This document shows positions 32,238 through 40,253 of a stretch of DNA of 64,000 bases, piece by piece (the first letter of the stretch is position 1; each line of letters begins with the position of its first letter). A program made the position numbers and the translations under genes. The notes below the pieces were generated by a model, which did not search any database, was not told the origin of the DNA, and was given only the letters and a program-made list of their open reading frames with translations. Source of the stretch: CALGTL01 sp963579135 (GTDB lineage Bacteria; Chloroflexota; Dehalococcoidia; Lucifugimonadales; Australimonadaceae); assembly GCA_963579135.1 (NCBI GenBank), contig CAUZFB010000008.1:1-64000 (forward strand), given 5' to 3'.

Positions 32238-34439
32238 ATGCCCAAAATGCAGGATTTACTCGAAAAGGTGCGCGAGTACCTGCCGCCGGACCGGGCGCAG
32301 ATGGTGGAAGACGCCCTAGAGTATGCACGAGAGCGCCACCAAGGACAGACGCGCCGCTCAGGCGAGCCCTACATCGAACACCCCGTCAGCGCCGCGACCT
32401 ACTTAGCCGATCTACTGCTGGACGGCACCACAATCGCAGCCGCGCTTCTCCACGATGTCGTCGAAGACTGCGACGTGACGATAGACGAGATTCGCGAACG
32501 TTTCGGCGACGAAGTCGCGCGCCTGGTGGACGGGGTCACGAAACTCACCAAGCTGGATCTGTTGCGCATGGATAAGGACGGCCAAATGCCCACTCCTGTG
32601 GGCAACGAACAGGCCGAGAGCCTTCGCAAGATGCTAGTGGCGATGGCCGAGGACATCCGCGTCGTTCTCATAAAACTGGCTGACCGCCTCCACAACATGC
32701 GTACGCTCGGTGCGCTGGCGCCGCACCGGCGCGTGGCGATCGCCCAGGAAACCTTGGACATCTACGCACCACTGGCCAATCGCTTGGGCATGGGTGAGGT
32801 GAAGTGGCAGTTGGAGGATCTGTCGTTCAGGTACCTTCAACCGAACCAATACCGGTCTATCTCCAAGCTGCTAACGACCAAGCGCCAAGAGCGTGAGGCC
32901 TATGTGCAGCAGGTAACTGAAGTCCTGAAGCGTGAGTTGGCGCGAGCCAACTTCAACGCAGAGGTCACGGGCCGCCCTAAACACATCTTTTCGATCTACA
33001 ACAAGGCACAGTCGTACGCCACCCAGGGCAAGCAGCTCGGCGACATCTACGACCTATTCGCGGTCCGGGTGCTGGTGCCCAGCGTGCAGGACTGCTACGG
33101 AGCACTGGGCGTGGTGCACTCTTTGTGGCGGCCGCTCCCCGGTCAGTTCGACGACTACATCGCGAACCCCAAGGAGAACGCCTACCAATCACTCCACACC
33201 ACCGTGCGGTCTATCGGTGGACTGCCGGTTGAAGTGCAGGTTCGGACGTACCAGATGCACCGCGTGTCCGAGTACGGCGTGGCATCACACTGGAGCTACA
33301 AAGAAGGCGGGGGCGCCGGCAAAGACGTCAAGTTCGAAGAGCGGATGACGTGGCTGCGCCAGCTTCTGGAGTGGCAGCGAGATGTCTCCGGCACGGAAGA
33401 GTTCCTGGAAAACGTTCGCACCGACATCTTTCACGACCAGGTGTTCGTGTACACACCCAAGAACGCGATCAAGGAGCTGCCCGCAGGGGCGACGCCGATC
33501 GATTTCGCGTATCGAATACACACGGAGCTTGGTCACCGGTGCATCGGCGCGAAGGTCAACGGCAAGCTGGTAGGCCTGGACACCCAGTTGAAGAACGGCG
33601 ACGCCGTGGAGGTGCTCACCAGCAGAATCGCGCGCGGGCCGAGTCTGGACTGGCTGAACCTCCACCTGGGGTACGTGAAGACTGCCACCGCTCGCCAATC
33701 GATCCGCTCGTGGTTCCGCCGCGAGGAGCGCGGAGAAAACATTCACCGAGGCTACGATCGACTGAAGCGTGAGCTCAAGCGCCTGAGCAACGCTACCGAC
33801 GAAGCAGAGATCGCTAAGCTATTCGGCTATGCATCTGAGGAAGACCTGTTCGCGGCGATAGGAAGCGGCATGGTCTCCATGACCCAGGTCGCAGGCCGGC
33901 TCACCGCCCAGGCCGACACGGGAACCGACTCCACCAGCATCGATAACGCTTCCCTCACTGGGCCAACCGCGGGCATAACCGTTCTCGGCGTCGGCGATCT
34001 ACTCACGCGCATGGGTGAGTGCTGCCATCCGCTTCCTGGCGACGAGATCACGGGATACGTAACTCGGTCCCGAGGCGTCACCATCCACCGAACGGACTGC
34101 TCGAATCTGAAAAACCTTGATTCACCTCAAAGCACAGACGACAGGATGGTTCCGGTGTCGTGGGGCGAGAGCCGGAACCTGTACCCGGTACGCCTGAAGA
34201 TTGAGGCATTCGACCGCATGGGGCTGCTGCACGACATCACGGGAGCGACATCCATAGAGCGAGTGAACATCATCGGCTCGCAAACCAATGTCCACGACGA
34301 CCACACGGTAACAGTCCATGTAACGTTGCAGGTGCACGGCCTTAAACAACTCAGTCGCCTTTTCTCGCGTATTGAAGGCGTTCGAGGCGTGCACTCGGTG
34401 AGCCGCACGATCCAGTCGGTCGCGCCTACTCCCAATTAG
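32238..34439 (+). CDS. rsh: Bifunctional (p)ppGpp synthetase/hydrolase (Rel/SpoT homologue)
   Basis: A 733-residue stringent-response enzyme. Domains in order: HD hydrolase with LLHDVVEDC and LADRLHNMRTL (about 20-190), RelA_SpoT synthetase with DIYDLFAVRVLV and NPKENAYQSLHTTV (about 230-345), TGS (VFVYTPKNAIKELPAGATPIDFAY, about 395-455), the linker with CCHPLPGDEI, and a C-terminal ACT domain. Both catalytic centres look intact. ATG 32238 is chosen (AGGGAG upstream) over GTG 32223. The gene is followed by rpsT. Confidence 0.95.
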   Translation: MPKMQDLLEKVREYLPPDRAQMVEDALEYARERHQGQTRRSGEPYIEHPVSAATYLADLLLDGTTIAAALLHDVVEDCDVTIDEIRERFGDEVARLVDGVTKLTKLDLLRMDKDGQMPTPVGNEQAESLRKMLVAMAEDIRVVLIKLADRLHNMRTLGALAPHRRVAIAQETLDIYAPLANRLGMGEVKWQLEDLSFRYLQPNQYRSISKLLTTKRQEREAYVQQVTEVLKRELARANFNAEVTGRPKHIFSIYNKAQSYATQGKQLGDIYDLFAVRVLVPSVQDCYGALGVVHSLWRPLPGQFDDYIANPKENAYQSLHTTVRSIGGLPVEVQVRTYQMHRVSEYGVASHWSYKEGGGAGKDVKFEERMTWLRQLLEWQRDVSGTEEFLENVRTDIFHDQVFVYTPKNAIKELPAGATPIDFAYRIHTELGHRCIGAKVNGKLVGLDTQLKNGDAVEVLTSRIARGPSLDWLNLHLGYVKTATARQSIRSWFRREERGENIHRGYDRLKRELKRLSNATDEAEIAKLFGYASEEDLFAAIGSGMVSMTQVAGRLTAQADTGTDSTSIDNASLTGPTAGITVLGVGDLLTRMGECCHPLPGDEITGYVTRSRGVTIHRTDCSNLKNLDSPQSTDDRMVPVSWGESRNLYPVRLKIEAFDRMGLLHDITGATSIERVNIIGSQTNVHDDHTVTVHVTLQVHGLKQLSRLFSRIEGVRGVHSVSRTIQSVAPTPN

Positions 34440-34550
34440 GCGTCGGCAACTAGCCAAGCGGCGCCATTCAAGGCATACTGTTTGGGTTGTAAACCAAAGA
34501 ATCACCGTGTGGCATAGTCGCACCGCCCGTAGAGTCGCAGGAGGAATCCT

Positions 34551-34805
34551 TTGCCAGCAGACAAGTCAGCCCGAACCCAGGAACGTCGTCGAGTCATCAA
34601 CCGCCTGGTGCGCACGCGCAGCCGGACCGCCGTCAAGCGTGCGGTAGCAGCGATCGCCAATGAGCCGGCCGAGGCGGCGGGGACAGTGGTCAGCGCCATC
34701 AGCGCGTTGGATCGGGCCGCGAACAAGGGCATCATCCACAAGAACAACGCGGCACGCCGAAAGTCCCGACTGGCGAAGCGCCTCAACGCGGCAAACGCCA
34801 AGTAA
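34551..34805 (+). CDS. rpsT: 30S ribosomal protein S20
   Basis: An 84-residue basic protein that binds 16S rRNA. It shows the S20 pattern of long basic helices: RRRVINRLVRTRSRTAVKRA and KGIIHKNNAARRKSRLAKRLN. The start is TTG at 34551 behind an AGGAGG site, a low-initiation codon that may limit synthesis, as in E. coli S20, which also starts with TTG. It has its own terminator. Confidence 0.95.
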   Translation: MPADKSARTQERRRVINRLVRTRSRTAVKRAVAAIANEPAEAAGTVVSAISALDRAANKGIIHKNNAARRKSRLAKRLNAANAK

Positions 34806-34821
34806 GCTTCCCTGACACGCG

Positions 34822-34855
34822 AAAAAGGCCGGCCGTTTGCCCGGCCTTTTTCTTT
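34822..34855 (+). terminator. Rho-independent terminator after rpsT
   Basis: AAAAAGGCCGG (34822-34832) pairs with CCGGCCTTTTT (34841-34851) around an eight-base loop, followed by more T-rich sequence. It lies 16 bases after the rpsT stop. Confidence 0.9.
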
Positions 34856-34906
34856 GCTCATTCGCCTGCCCACTACGGACACGCCGGAATCTGTGACAAC
34901 TGGCCG

Positions 34907-34935
34907 TTGACCGGTTGCCCTGAGCGGACTAGGCT
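34907..34935 (+). promoter_or_regulatory. Promoter of lexA
   Basis: TTGACC (34907-34912), 17 bases, TAGGCT (34930-34935). The predicted start near 34942 coincides with the LexA box. Confidence 0.65.
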
Positions 34936-34942
34936 CTCTCTA

Positions 34943-34954
34943 GAACATGTGTTC
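34943..34954 (+). promoter_or_regulatory. LexA operator (Cheo-type SOS box)
   Basis: GAACATGTGTTC, a perfect palindrome of the GAAC-N4-GTTC class used by Bacillus-type LexA. It lies at the transcription start, 14 bases before the lexA ATG, implying autorepression. Confidence 0.88.
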
Positions 34955-34968
34955 CCCGGAGGGTACCA

Positions 34969-35616
34969 ATGGCACTACTGAACGAACGGCAACAAGAGAT
35001 CTTAGATTTCGTACGCGAGTACCACCTCGACCGCAGCTATATGCCATCGGTCCGCGAGATCCAGGCCGCGTGCGACATCAGCTCCACGTCGGTGGTCGAC
35101 TACAACCTCCGCATCCTCGAGCGCGAGGGCTTCATCCGGCGCTCGCCCGACATCTCACGTGGCCTGGAGCTCGTGGGGGTCAAAGAGAAGGAACCCCAGA
35201 TAGAGGTCTTTCAGATCCCGGTCCTTGGCTCTATCGCTGCCGGTGAGCCGATTCCGGTACCTGAGTCCGAAGACTGGCACTCTGAGGGATCCGAGACCAT
35301 CACGCTGCCGCCGGAACTCGCCACCCGCAACCCCGACGAACTCTTCGCTCTACGTGTGAAGGGTTACTCGATGATCGACGCGCTAATAACCGACGGCGAC
35401 ATCGTGGTGCTAACGCCCACGTCACAGGCCCGCAATGGCGACATGATCGCCGCTTGGTTGCCGATGGAGGAGACGGCGACACTCAAGCGTTTCTTCCTCG
35501 AAGGCGACCAGGTGCGCCTGCAGCCAGAGAACAAGCAGATGGATCCGATCTTCGTGGCTGCTGACAGGGTCCAAGTACACGGACGCGTCGTTGGCGTCAT
35601 CCGTCGGATGAACTAG
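34969..35616 (+). CDS. lexA: SOS repressor LexA
   Basis: A 215-residue repressor and self-cleaving protease. The N-terminal winged helix (residues 1-70, RQQEILDFVREY ... SVREIQAACDISSTSVVDYNL) is followed by the Ala-Gly cleavage site in SIAAGEPIP (about residue 91), the catalytic serine in VKGYSMIDA (about 131) and the lysine in ATLKRFF (about 169). SD GGAGGG precedes the ATG. RecA filaments trigger cleavage after DNA damage. Confidence 0.96.
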   Translation: MALLNERQQEILDFVREYHLDRSYMPSVREIQAACDISSTSVVDYNLRILEREGFIRRSPDISRGLELVGVKEKEPQIEVFQIPVLGSIAAGEPIPVPESEDWHSEGSETITLPPELATRNPDELFALRVKGYSMIDALITDGDIVVLTPTSQARNGDMIAAWLPMEETATLKRFFLEGDQVRLQPENKQMDPIFVAADRVQVHGRVVGVIRRMN

Positions 35617-35649
35617 ACACGGCTCCGGTAGGGGCATCCCGACTGTACG

Positions 35650-36129
35650 GTGACGTATCATCAGGGAGTGTTCAACGTACGTCTTGCCCGACCCTCCGAA
35701 ATTTCACTTATCGTCGACTTTCAACTCCACATGGCAGAAGAGAGCGAGGGTTTCGCTCTCAATCGAGAAACGCTTACGGCGGGCGTTACCGCAGTCTTCG
35801 ACGGCAGTGCGCGCGCCGATTACTGGATCGTCGAGCAGGACGGGACCACGGAGGGCATGGCGATGACGGTGCCTGAGTGGAGCGATTGGCGCAATGGGAC
35901 GGTGCTCTGGCTCCACTCGGTCTACGTGGCGCCAGACGCGCGCCGCCACGGCGCCTTCCGGGCGATCTACGATCACCTGCTCAAAACCGTGGAGGCAACC
36001 GATGAGCTGAAAGGCTTGCGTCTTTACGTGGATAAGACCAACGAGCGCGCCCAGCAGGTCTACGAGGCCATGGGGATGACCCGCGACCACTACCACCTCT
36101 ACGAATGGCTCAAGCCAAATCCAGGGTGA
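35650..36129 (+). CDS. GNAT family N-acetyltransferase
   Basis: A 159-residue acetyl-CoA-dependent transferase. The core strand and P-loop region read LWLHSVYVAPDARRHGAF (the Q/RxxGxG/A loop as RRHGAF), then LRLYVDKTNERAQQVYEAMGM, the usual C-terminal motif B. The start is uncertain: GTG 35650 or GTG 35668. It is on the same strand just after lexA but without an SOS box of its own. Substrate unknown. The 36130-36300 gap after it shows nothing recognisable. Confidence 0.85.
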   Translation: MTYHQGVFNVRLARPSEISLIVDFQLHMAEESEGFALNRETLTAGVTAVFDGSARADYWIVEQDGTTEGMAMTVPEWSDWRNGTVLWLHSVYVAPDARRHGAFRAIYDHLLKTVEATDELKGLRLYVDKTNERAQQVYEAMGMTRDHYHLYEWLKPNPG

Positions 36130-36300
36130 CCCCTCGACCCCTATCTTGGGCCGTCGCTTACCGACGGCAATCGTGGGTTGGGTTAGGGCACCGCTGATAG
36201 CTGGCAAGCGAGAGGAACATCCGAACCCTCGCCATCTAGAGCCTTAGCTACAGCCCAGCGGCAGCTTATCGTCCCGCGGTGACGTAGACCGCGACCGCGT

Positions 36301-36552
36301 CTAGTCGGAGGAGGGGAGGGCCTTGGCGGCGAGGAGAGCCATCGGTACTCCATCGCAGCAGATCACCCCGGTGCCTGCTTTCGTGCAGAGCAATGTCGCC
36401 TCACAGGCCGCGCATTTGTAGCGCTTGCCCAATCGATTGGCGCCGTCCGCTCCTGCGTTGGCGCAAGAGACATCGCCGGCCCCAGCTTTGGTAACCATGT
36501 ACTGCGCTCCATGATCACTACACTCGACGCGCTTCCCCATCACTGACGGCAC
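36301..36552 (-). CDS. Small protein with two tandem desulforedoxin-like units
   Basis: An 83-residue protein. The C-terminal half, LGKRYKCAACEATLLCTKAG then VICCDGVPM, is a desulforedoxin-like rubredoxin knuckle with four cysteines (CxxC and CC). The N-terminal half repeats the pattern in worn form: GKRVECSDHGAQYMVTKAG then VSCANAG, with only two cysteines and a histidine. This looks like an internal duplication. A FeS4 electron-transfer or metal-binding role is inferred. The start is GTG 36552 (GAGGT upstream); ATG 36540 is the alternative. Confidence 0.7.
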   Translation of the reverse strand: MPSVMGKRVECSDHGAQYMVTKAGAGDVSCANAGADGANRLGKRYKCAACEATLLCTKAGTGVICCDGVPMALLAAKALPSSD

Positions 36553-36709
36553 GATTCACCTCGCCCTTGCGGCCTTGCTAGCCAACTCGCCCATGATAGC
36601 AAAACCCTCGCCGATTCCGAATTGTTGGCACTCGTTCTCAGGCGGTCAGGGTTGCGGCAGCTCAGATGCGCCCTTATCCTCGCGCCGACCAACCACCTGG
36701 AGCGTGCGC

Positions 36710-37900
36710 ATGGCCATCGCCTCGCAGATCAAACAGTACATGGCGGACAGCTCGTGGATCCGCCGCATGTTCGAACTCGGTATCGCCATGAAACGTGAGC
36801 GGGGCGAGGAGAACGTTTTCGACCTCTCGCTGGGGAATCCGGTGATGGAACCACCCCCAGAGTTCATGGCGGAGATGCGGCGGCTACTGGACGGCCCCCC
36901 AGCCGGATCGCACCGCTACATGCCCAACGCCGGCTACGTCGAGACTAGGGCCGCGGTAGCGTCCGCGCTTGCGGAGGAGACGGGACTCGCGTACGGCCCA
37001 GAGCATGTGCTGATGACCGTGGGCGCGGGTGGCGGGATTAATGCCGTGCTACACGCCCTCTGCGAGCCGGACGACGAGGTGGTGATCTTCGCGCCATTCT
37101 TCGCTGAGTACCTGTTCTACACAGCCAACCATGGCGCCAAATCCGTCACCGTCAACTGTGACGCCGAGTTCACGCCGAACCTCGATGAGTTGGAGGCGAA
37201 GATCACGTCGCGGACTAAAGTCGTGATGGTCAATTCTCCCAACAACCCGTCGGGGCGGGTGTACACCGAAGCATTCGTCCGCGATCTAGGGAGACTGCTG
37301 CAACGGAAGGGCCTCGAATTGGGAACGGAGATTTATCTGCTCAGTGATGAGCCATATCGGAAGATCATCTTCGACGATCAGCTTTATCCTTTCCCCCAGC
37401 TTGCGTACGACAAGACGATCACCGTGACGTCGCACTCCAAGGATCTGGCATTACCCGGCGAGCGCATCGGCTACGTGGCGGTGCATCCAGGCTACGAAAG
37501 CGCCGGCGAGCTCATGGACGCGTTCGTATTCTGCAATCGCGTCCTGGGCTTCGTGAATGCGCCTGCGATGATGCAACACGTGGTCCGCGCGCTCCAGCAC
37601 GTGACGGTGGATGTGAGCGACTACCAACAGAAACGGGATTACGTATACGGAGTACTAACTGACGCGGGCTACCGGGTGTTCAAGCCAGAGGGCGCCTTCT
37701 ACATGTTCCCCGAATCGCCGGTGAAGGATGAGATGCGACTGGTGGAGGCTCTACAGCGCCATGGTGTGCTCGTCGTACCAGGACGAGGTTTCGGGATGCC
37801 AGGCTATTTCCGCATCTCGTACTGCGTAGACCAGCACGTCCTGGAGGGTGCGGCGCCGGGATTCCTAGCGGTAGCCAAGGAGCTTGGCGTGACGGGCTAA
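36710..37900 (+). CDS. Pyridoxal-phosphate-dependent aminotransferase (class I/II)
   Basis: A 396-residue fold type I aminotransferase. It contains YMPNAGYVETRAAVASAL, the cofactor segment NSPNNPSGRVYT, DEPYRKIIFD and the PLP lysine in TSHSKDLALPGERIGY; the C-terminal part has GYFRISYCV with the substrate-carboxylate arginine. ATG 36710 has GGAG seven bases upstream; the longer frame is not conserved. The closest resemblance is to aspartate-type aminotransferases, but the amino donor is not certain. Confidence 0.9.
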   Translation: MAIASQIKQYMADSSWIRRMFELGIAMKRERGEENVFDLSLGNPVMEPPPEFMAEMRRLLDGPPAGSHRYMPNAGYVETRAAVASALAEETGLAYGPEHVLMTVGAGGGINAVLHALCEPDDEVVIFAPFFAEYLFYTANHGAKSVTVNCDAEFTPNLDELEAKITSRTKVVMVNSPNNPSGRVYTEAFVRDLGRLLQRKGLELGTEIYLLSDEPYRKIIFDDQLYPFPQLAYDKTITVTSHSKDLALPGERIGYVAVHPGYESAGELMDAFVFCNRVLGFVNAPAMMQHVVRALQHVTVDVSDYQQKRDYVYGVLTDAGYRVFKPEGAFYMFPESPVKDEMRLVEALQRHGVLVVPGRGFGMPGYFRISYCVDQHVLEGAAPGFLAVAKELGVTG

Positions 37901-38016
37901 CCGGTGCGGTGCGAGGGACGACCCGGTATCATGCGAGGAGCGCAACCGACCTATACCACGTAGTTCCTAGGTAACGTAGCCCATCAGCATTCGTAGGCAA
38001 GGGCCCGGGGGAAGTC

Positions 38017-38916
38017 ATGTTCCAGCCAGTGCAATTCGGCAGAGATAATCAGCTCAGAACGCGCATGTTCATCACCATGCTCGGGCTCGGCCTGCTCTAC
38101 GGTCTGTTCATGTGGATCGCCTGGCAGTTCAGCCCGTTCTACCTCGTCATCGCGCTCGTCATGGTCATCATCCAATTCTCGTTGTCGGACAAGATGGTTC
38201 TTGGGTCGATGCGGGCAAAGGTCGTCAGCCCCGCCGACGCCCCAAAACTCCACCGGATGGTGGACGACCTGAGCCTGAAGGCGGGCATCCCCAAACCGAA
38301 GGTGGCTATCTCCGACATGGCCACCCCCAACGCGTTCGCGACAGGACGTAGCCAGAAGCACGCCGCAGTCGCTGTGACCTCCGGGCTCCTGAACATCCTC
38401 GACGATGACGAGCTCGAAGCCGTCCTCGCGCACGAGATCAGCCACATAAAGACGAAGGACGTGGTTGTGATGACCTACGCGTCCTTCTTCCTGATCGTGG
38501 CGGCGACGATGTCGTCTTTCCTGATGTTCTCTGCCATCTTTGGCGGCATGGGCCGCAGCAGGAACAACAACGCGGGCAGCGTTGTCTTGGTCGCGCTGCT
38601 GGTCACGTTCATCGTGAGGATCATCGGGAGCATGCTGGTGGCAACGCTCTCGCGTTACCGTGAGTTCTCAGCCGACAGAGGAGCCTCAGCCTTAACGCAG
38701 AAACCCCTGGCTCTGGCCTCAGCACTTCAACGACTCCAGGGCTCGCTGGTCAGCGTGCCCAAGCAGGACCTACGCAAGGCCGAAAGCATGAACGCCTTCT
38801 TCATCATGTCAGCGGTCGGCCCTGGGCTTGCGGAGCTATTCGCCTCTCATCCATCGACGGCAAAGCGAATCCAGCGTCTCCAGCAGTACGACCAACAGAT
38901 GGCGTTCTTGAGGTAA
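38017..38916 (+). CDS. htpX: Membrane zinc metalloprotease HtpX
   Basis: A 299-residue M48 protease for membrane-protein quality control. Two N-terminal helices (about residues 17-33 and 38-55) precede the zinc site HEISH in AVLAHEISHIKTKD (about 140-150). Two more helices follow, and the third ligand is in EFSADRGAS. It stands directly before the PspAB-like gene, seven bases away, a pairing known in Actinobacteria and some Chloroflexota. Confidence 0.93.
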   Translation: MFQPVQFGRDNQLRTRMFITMLGLGLLYGLFMWIAWQFSPFYLVIALVMVIIQFSLSDKMVLGSMRAKVVSPADAPKLHRMVDDLSLKAGIPKPKVAISDMATPNAFATGRSQKHAAVAVTSGLLNILDDDELEAVLAHEISHIKTKDVVVMTYASFFLIVAATMSSFLMFSAIFGGMGRSRNNNAGSVVLVALLVTFIVRIIGSMLVATLSRYREFSADRGASALTQKPLALASALQRLQGSLVSVPKQDLRKAESMNAFFIMSAVGPGLAELFASHPSTAKRIQRLQQYDQQMAFLR

Positions 38917-38923
38917 GCCCACC

Positions 38924-39508
38924 GTGTGTCTAATCAGTTTCAAACGAACCCCAAAGCACTCGACTTGGCCGGAGGCCATGGCGGCCATGGCCCGCAACAG
39001 CGACCGGCTGGCGCAGCAGCTCAACACGGTCACGACGGGCAAAGTAGGCGTGCTGGTGCGGCCCACCGAAGACCAGTCCCACACGCAGACGAGGGCCGAG
39101 CTAGAGCGGGCGCTCACCGGCATGGACCGGACGCGGCACCACTTCAACGTGACGGTTGATGAAATGGGTCACGGCTGGGTGATCCTGAAAGGCGAGGATC
39201 TGCACGAGCTCGCGCAGGGCGCTGCACAGATGGGCGACGTATTCGCGACAGCAGGACTAGGCGACCGGGTCGTCGCGGCGGTGTTCCCGTTCAGCTGGCA
39301 CGATTCGACCAGCCAGCGTGACCGCCCTATCTACTGGCTATACCAGCCACGCATTCGCAGCTTCACTCCGTTCGTCCCCGACGGTGACCCCAACAACGAG
39401 CGTCGAGATCACGATCTCGAAATCAGGATGGAAGCGGCTATCCGGCGCGAGTTACCCACCGAGCGCCAGACAGCGGAATGGTTCCCTATCTGGGGCATGC
39501 CGGTCTAG
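38924..39508 (+). CDS. pspAB: PspA-associated protein PspAB-like
   Basis: A 194-residue protein. The C-terminal 120 residues match the PspAB pattern: YGHGWVIL-type strand (here MGHGWVILKGEDLHELAQ), AVFPFSWHDS, RPIYWLYQPRIRSFTPFVP, a D-x-x-LEIRMEAAIRRELP helix and the ending EWFPIWGMPV. The N-terminal 50 residues are less conserved. It is a soluble partner of the phage-shock/HtpX membrane-stress system. GTG start right after htpX; no pspA nearby. Confidence 0.72.
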   Translation: MCLISFKRTPKHSTWPEAMAAMARNSDRLAQQLNTVTTGKVGVLVRPTEDQSHTQTRAELERALTGMDRTRHHFNVTVDEMGHGWVILKGEDLHELAQGAAQMGDVFATAGLGDRVVAAVFPFSWHDSTSQRDRPIYWLYQPRIRSFTPFVPDGDPNNERRDHDLEIRMEAAIRRELPTERQTAEWFPIWGMPV

Positions 39509-39622
39509 CTATCGTCCCCGTATCGACGGTTTGCGCAGATCCCAGTTGCTGCCGTTAGGCGCCGCTACACTTCACCCAAGACGACATTGATTCAGGGATA
39601 TCACCGCTCACCAGGTAACCGC

Positions 39623-39663
39623 CTAGTTGCAGCGCGCCGTTGATCGCGGTGCGCTGCAACTAG
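39623..39663. repeat. Perfect 13-bp inverted repeat between convergent genes
   Basis: CTAGTTGCAGCGC (39623-39635) and GCGCTGCAACTAG (39651-39663) form a perfect stem with a 15-base loop. It covers the stop codon of the small minus-strand gene. There is no T-run, so it may work as a bidirectional transcription or RNA-stability barrier. Confidence 0.7.
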
Positions 39664-39854
39664 CTCGCGCGTTTGGGGCGATTCCGGATCAGCGCCCTAT
39701 AGGCCCAGACAAGCTCAACCAGGTCCAGCACGGCGAGCAGCAGTAGTCCGATCCAGAATGCGACCCCCAGGACCAGCACGAGGGCCATCACAAACAATGC
39801 CGTGACCGCTAAGCCCCCCAGCACCAACACACCTATGCGGGTCGTACGATCCAT
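39660..39854 (-). CDS. Small membrane protein, unknown function
   Basis: Sixty-four residues with two hydrophobic helices, about 8-30 and 33-50 (WIGLLLLAVLDLVELVWAY), and a basic C-terminus NRPKRAS. No family recognised. Divergent from the copper operon. Confidence 0.5.
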   Translation of the reverse strand: MDRTTRIGVLVLGGLAVTALFVMALVLVLGVAFWIGLLLLAVLDLVELVWAYRALIRNRPKRAS

Positions 39855-39910
39855 CCCTGTACTCCTGAGCGCCCGACTCTAAGCCTGCGCTCAAGTATAG
39901 GCGCGGCCTA

Positions 39911-39938
39911 TTGACGACCATCTACGGCAGTATATAGT
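39911..39938 (+). promoter_or_regulatory. Promoter of the csoR-copA operon
   Basis: TTGACG (39911-39916), 16 bases, TATAGT (39933-39938). The start is predicted near 39945, inside the operator. Confidence 0.7.
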
Positions 39939-39946
39939 TACAGTAG

Positions 39947-39965
39947 TACCCCTACCGCGGGGGTA
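39947..39965 (+). promoter_or_regulatory. CsoR-type operator
   Basis: TACCCC-TACCGCG-GGGGTA, a GC-centred inverted repeat of the class bound by CsoR repressors. It overlaps the predicted transcription start, so copper-free CsoR would block transcription. Confidence 0.75.
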
Positions 39966-39984
39966 TGGGTTAGTAGGAGCGAGT

Positions 39985-40251
39985 ATGCTTCCCGACACAA
40001 AAGCAAACGCCCTTAAGCGACTGAACTACATCTCCGGCCACCTGGACGGTATCAAGAAAATGGTGGAGGCCGAGACGTACTGCGTCGACGTGCTCAAGCA
40101 AACGCATGCGGTACGGCGGGCCATCGAAAAGCTCGAGGCGCTCATGCTCCACGGCCATCTGCGGTCGTGCGTGGTGGAGGGAGTGAAAGAGGGACGCGAA
40201 GACGAGGTGCTTGGCGAATTGCTGGAGCTCTACGAAGTAGCGAATCGCTAG
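39985..40251 (+). CDS. csoR: Copper-sensing transcriptional repressor CsoR
   Basis: An 88-residue all-helical DUF156 repressor. The Cu(I) ligands of the family are present: Cys in ETYCVDVLKQ, His in MLHGHLRSC and the following Cys (C-H-C). The first helix reads ALKRLNYISGHLDGIKKMVE. AGGAG precedes the ATG. Two bases separate it from copA, so metal sensing and export are one operon. Confidence 0.92.
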   Translation: MLPDTKANALKRLNYISGHLDGIKKMVEAETYCVDVLKQTHAVRRAIEKLEALMLHGHLRSCVVEGVKEGREDEVLGELLELYEVANR

Positions 40252-40253
40252 CC

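Noticed and set aside
40167..40253. Upstream extension of copA overlapping csoR
   Set aside because: The extra residues lie within csoR in another phase; ATG 40254, two bases after csoR, gives the normal CopA start.
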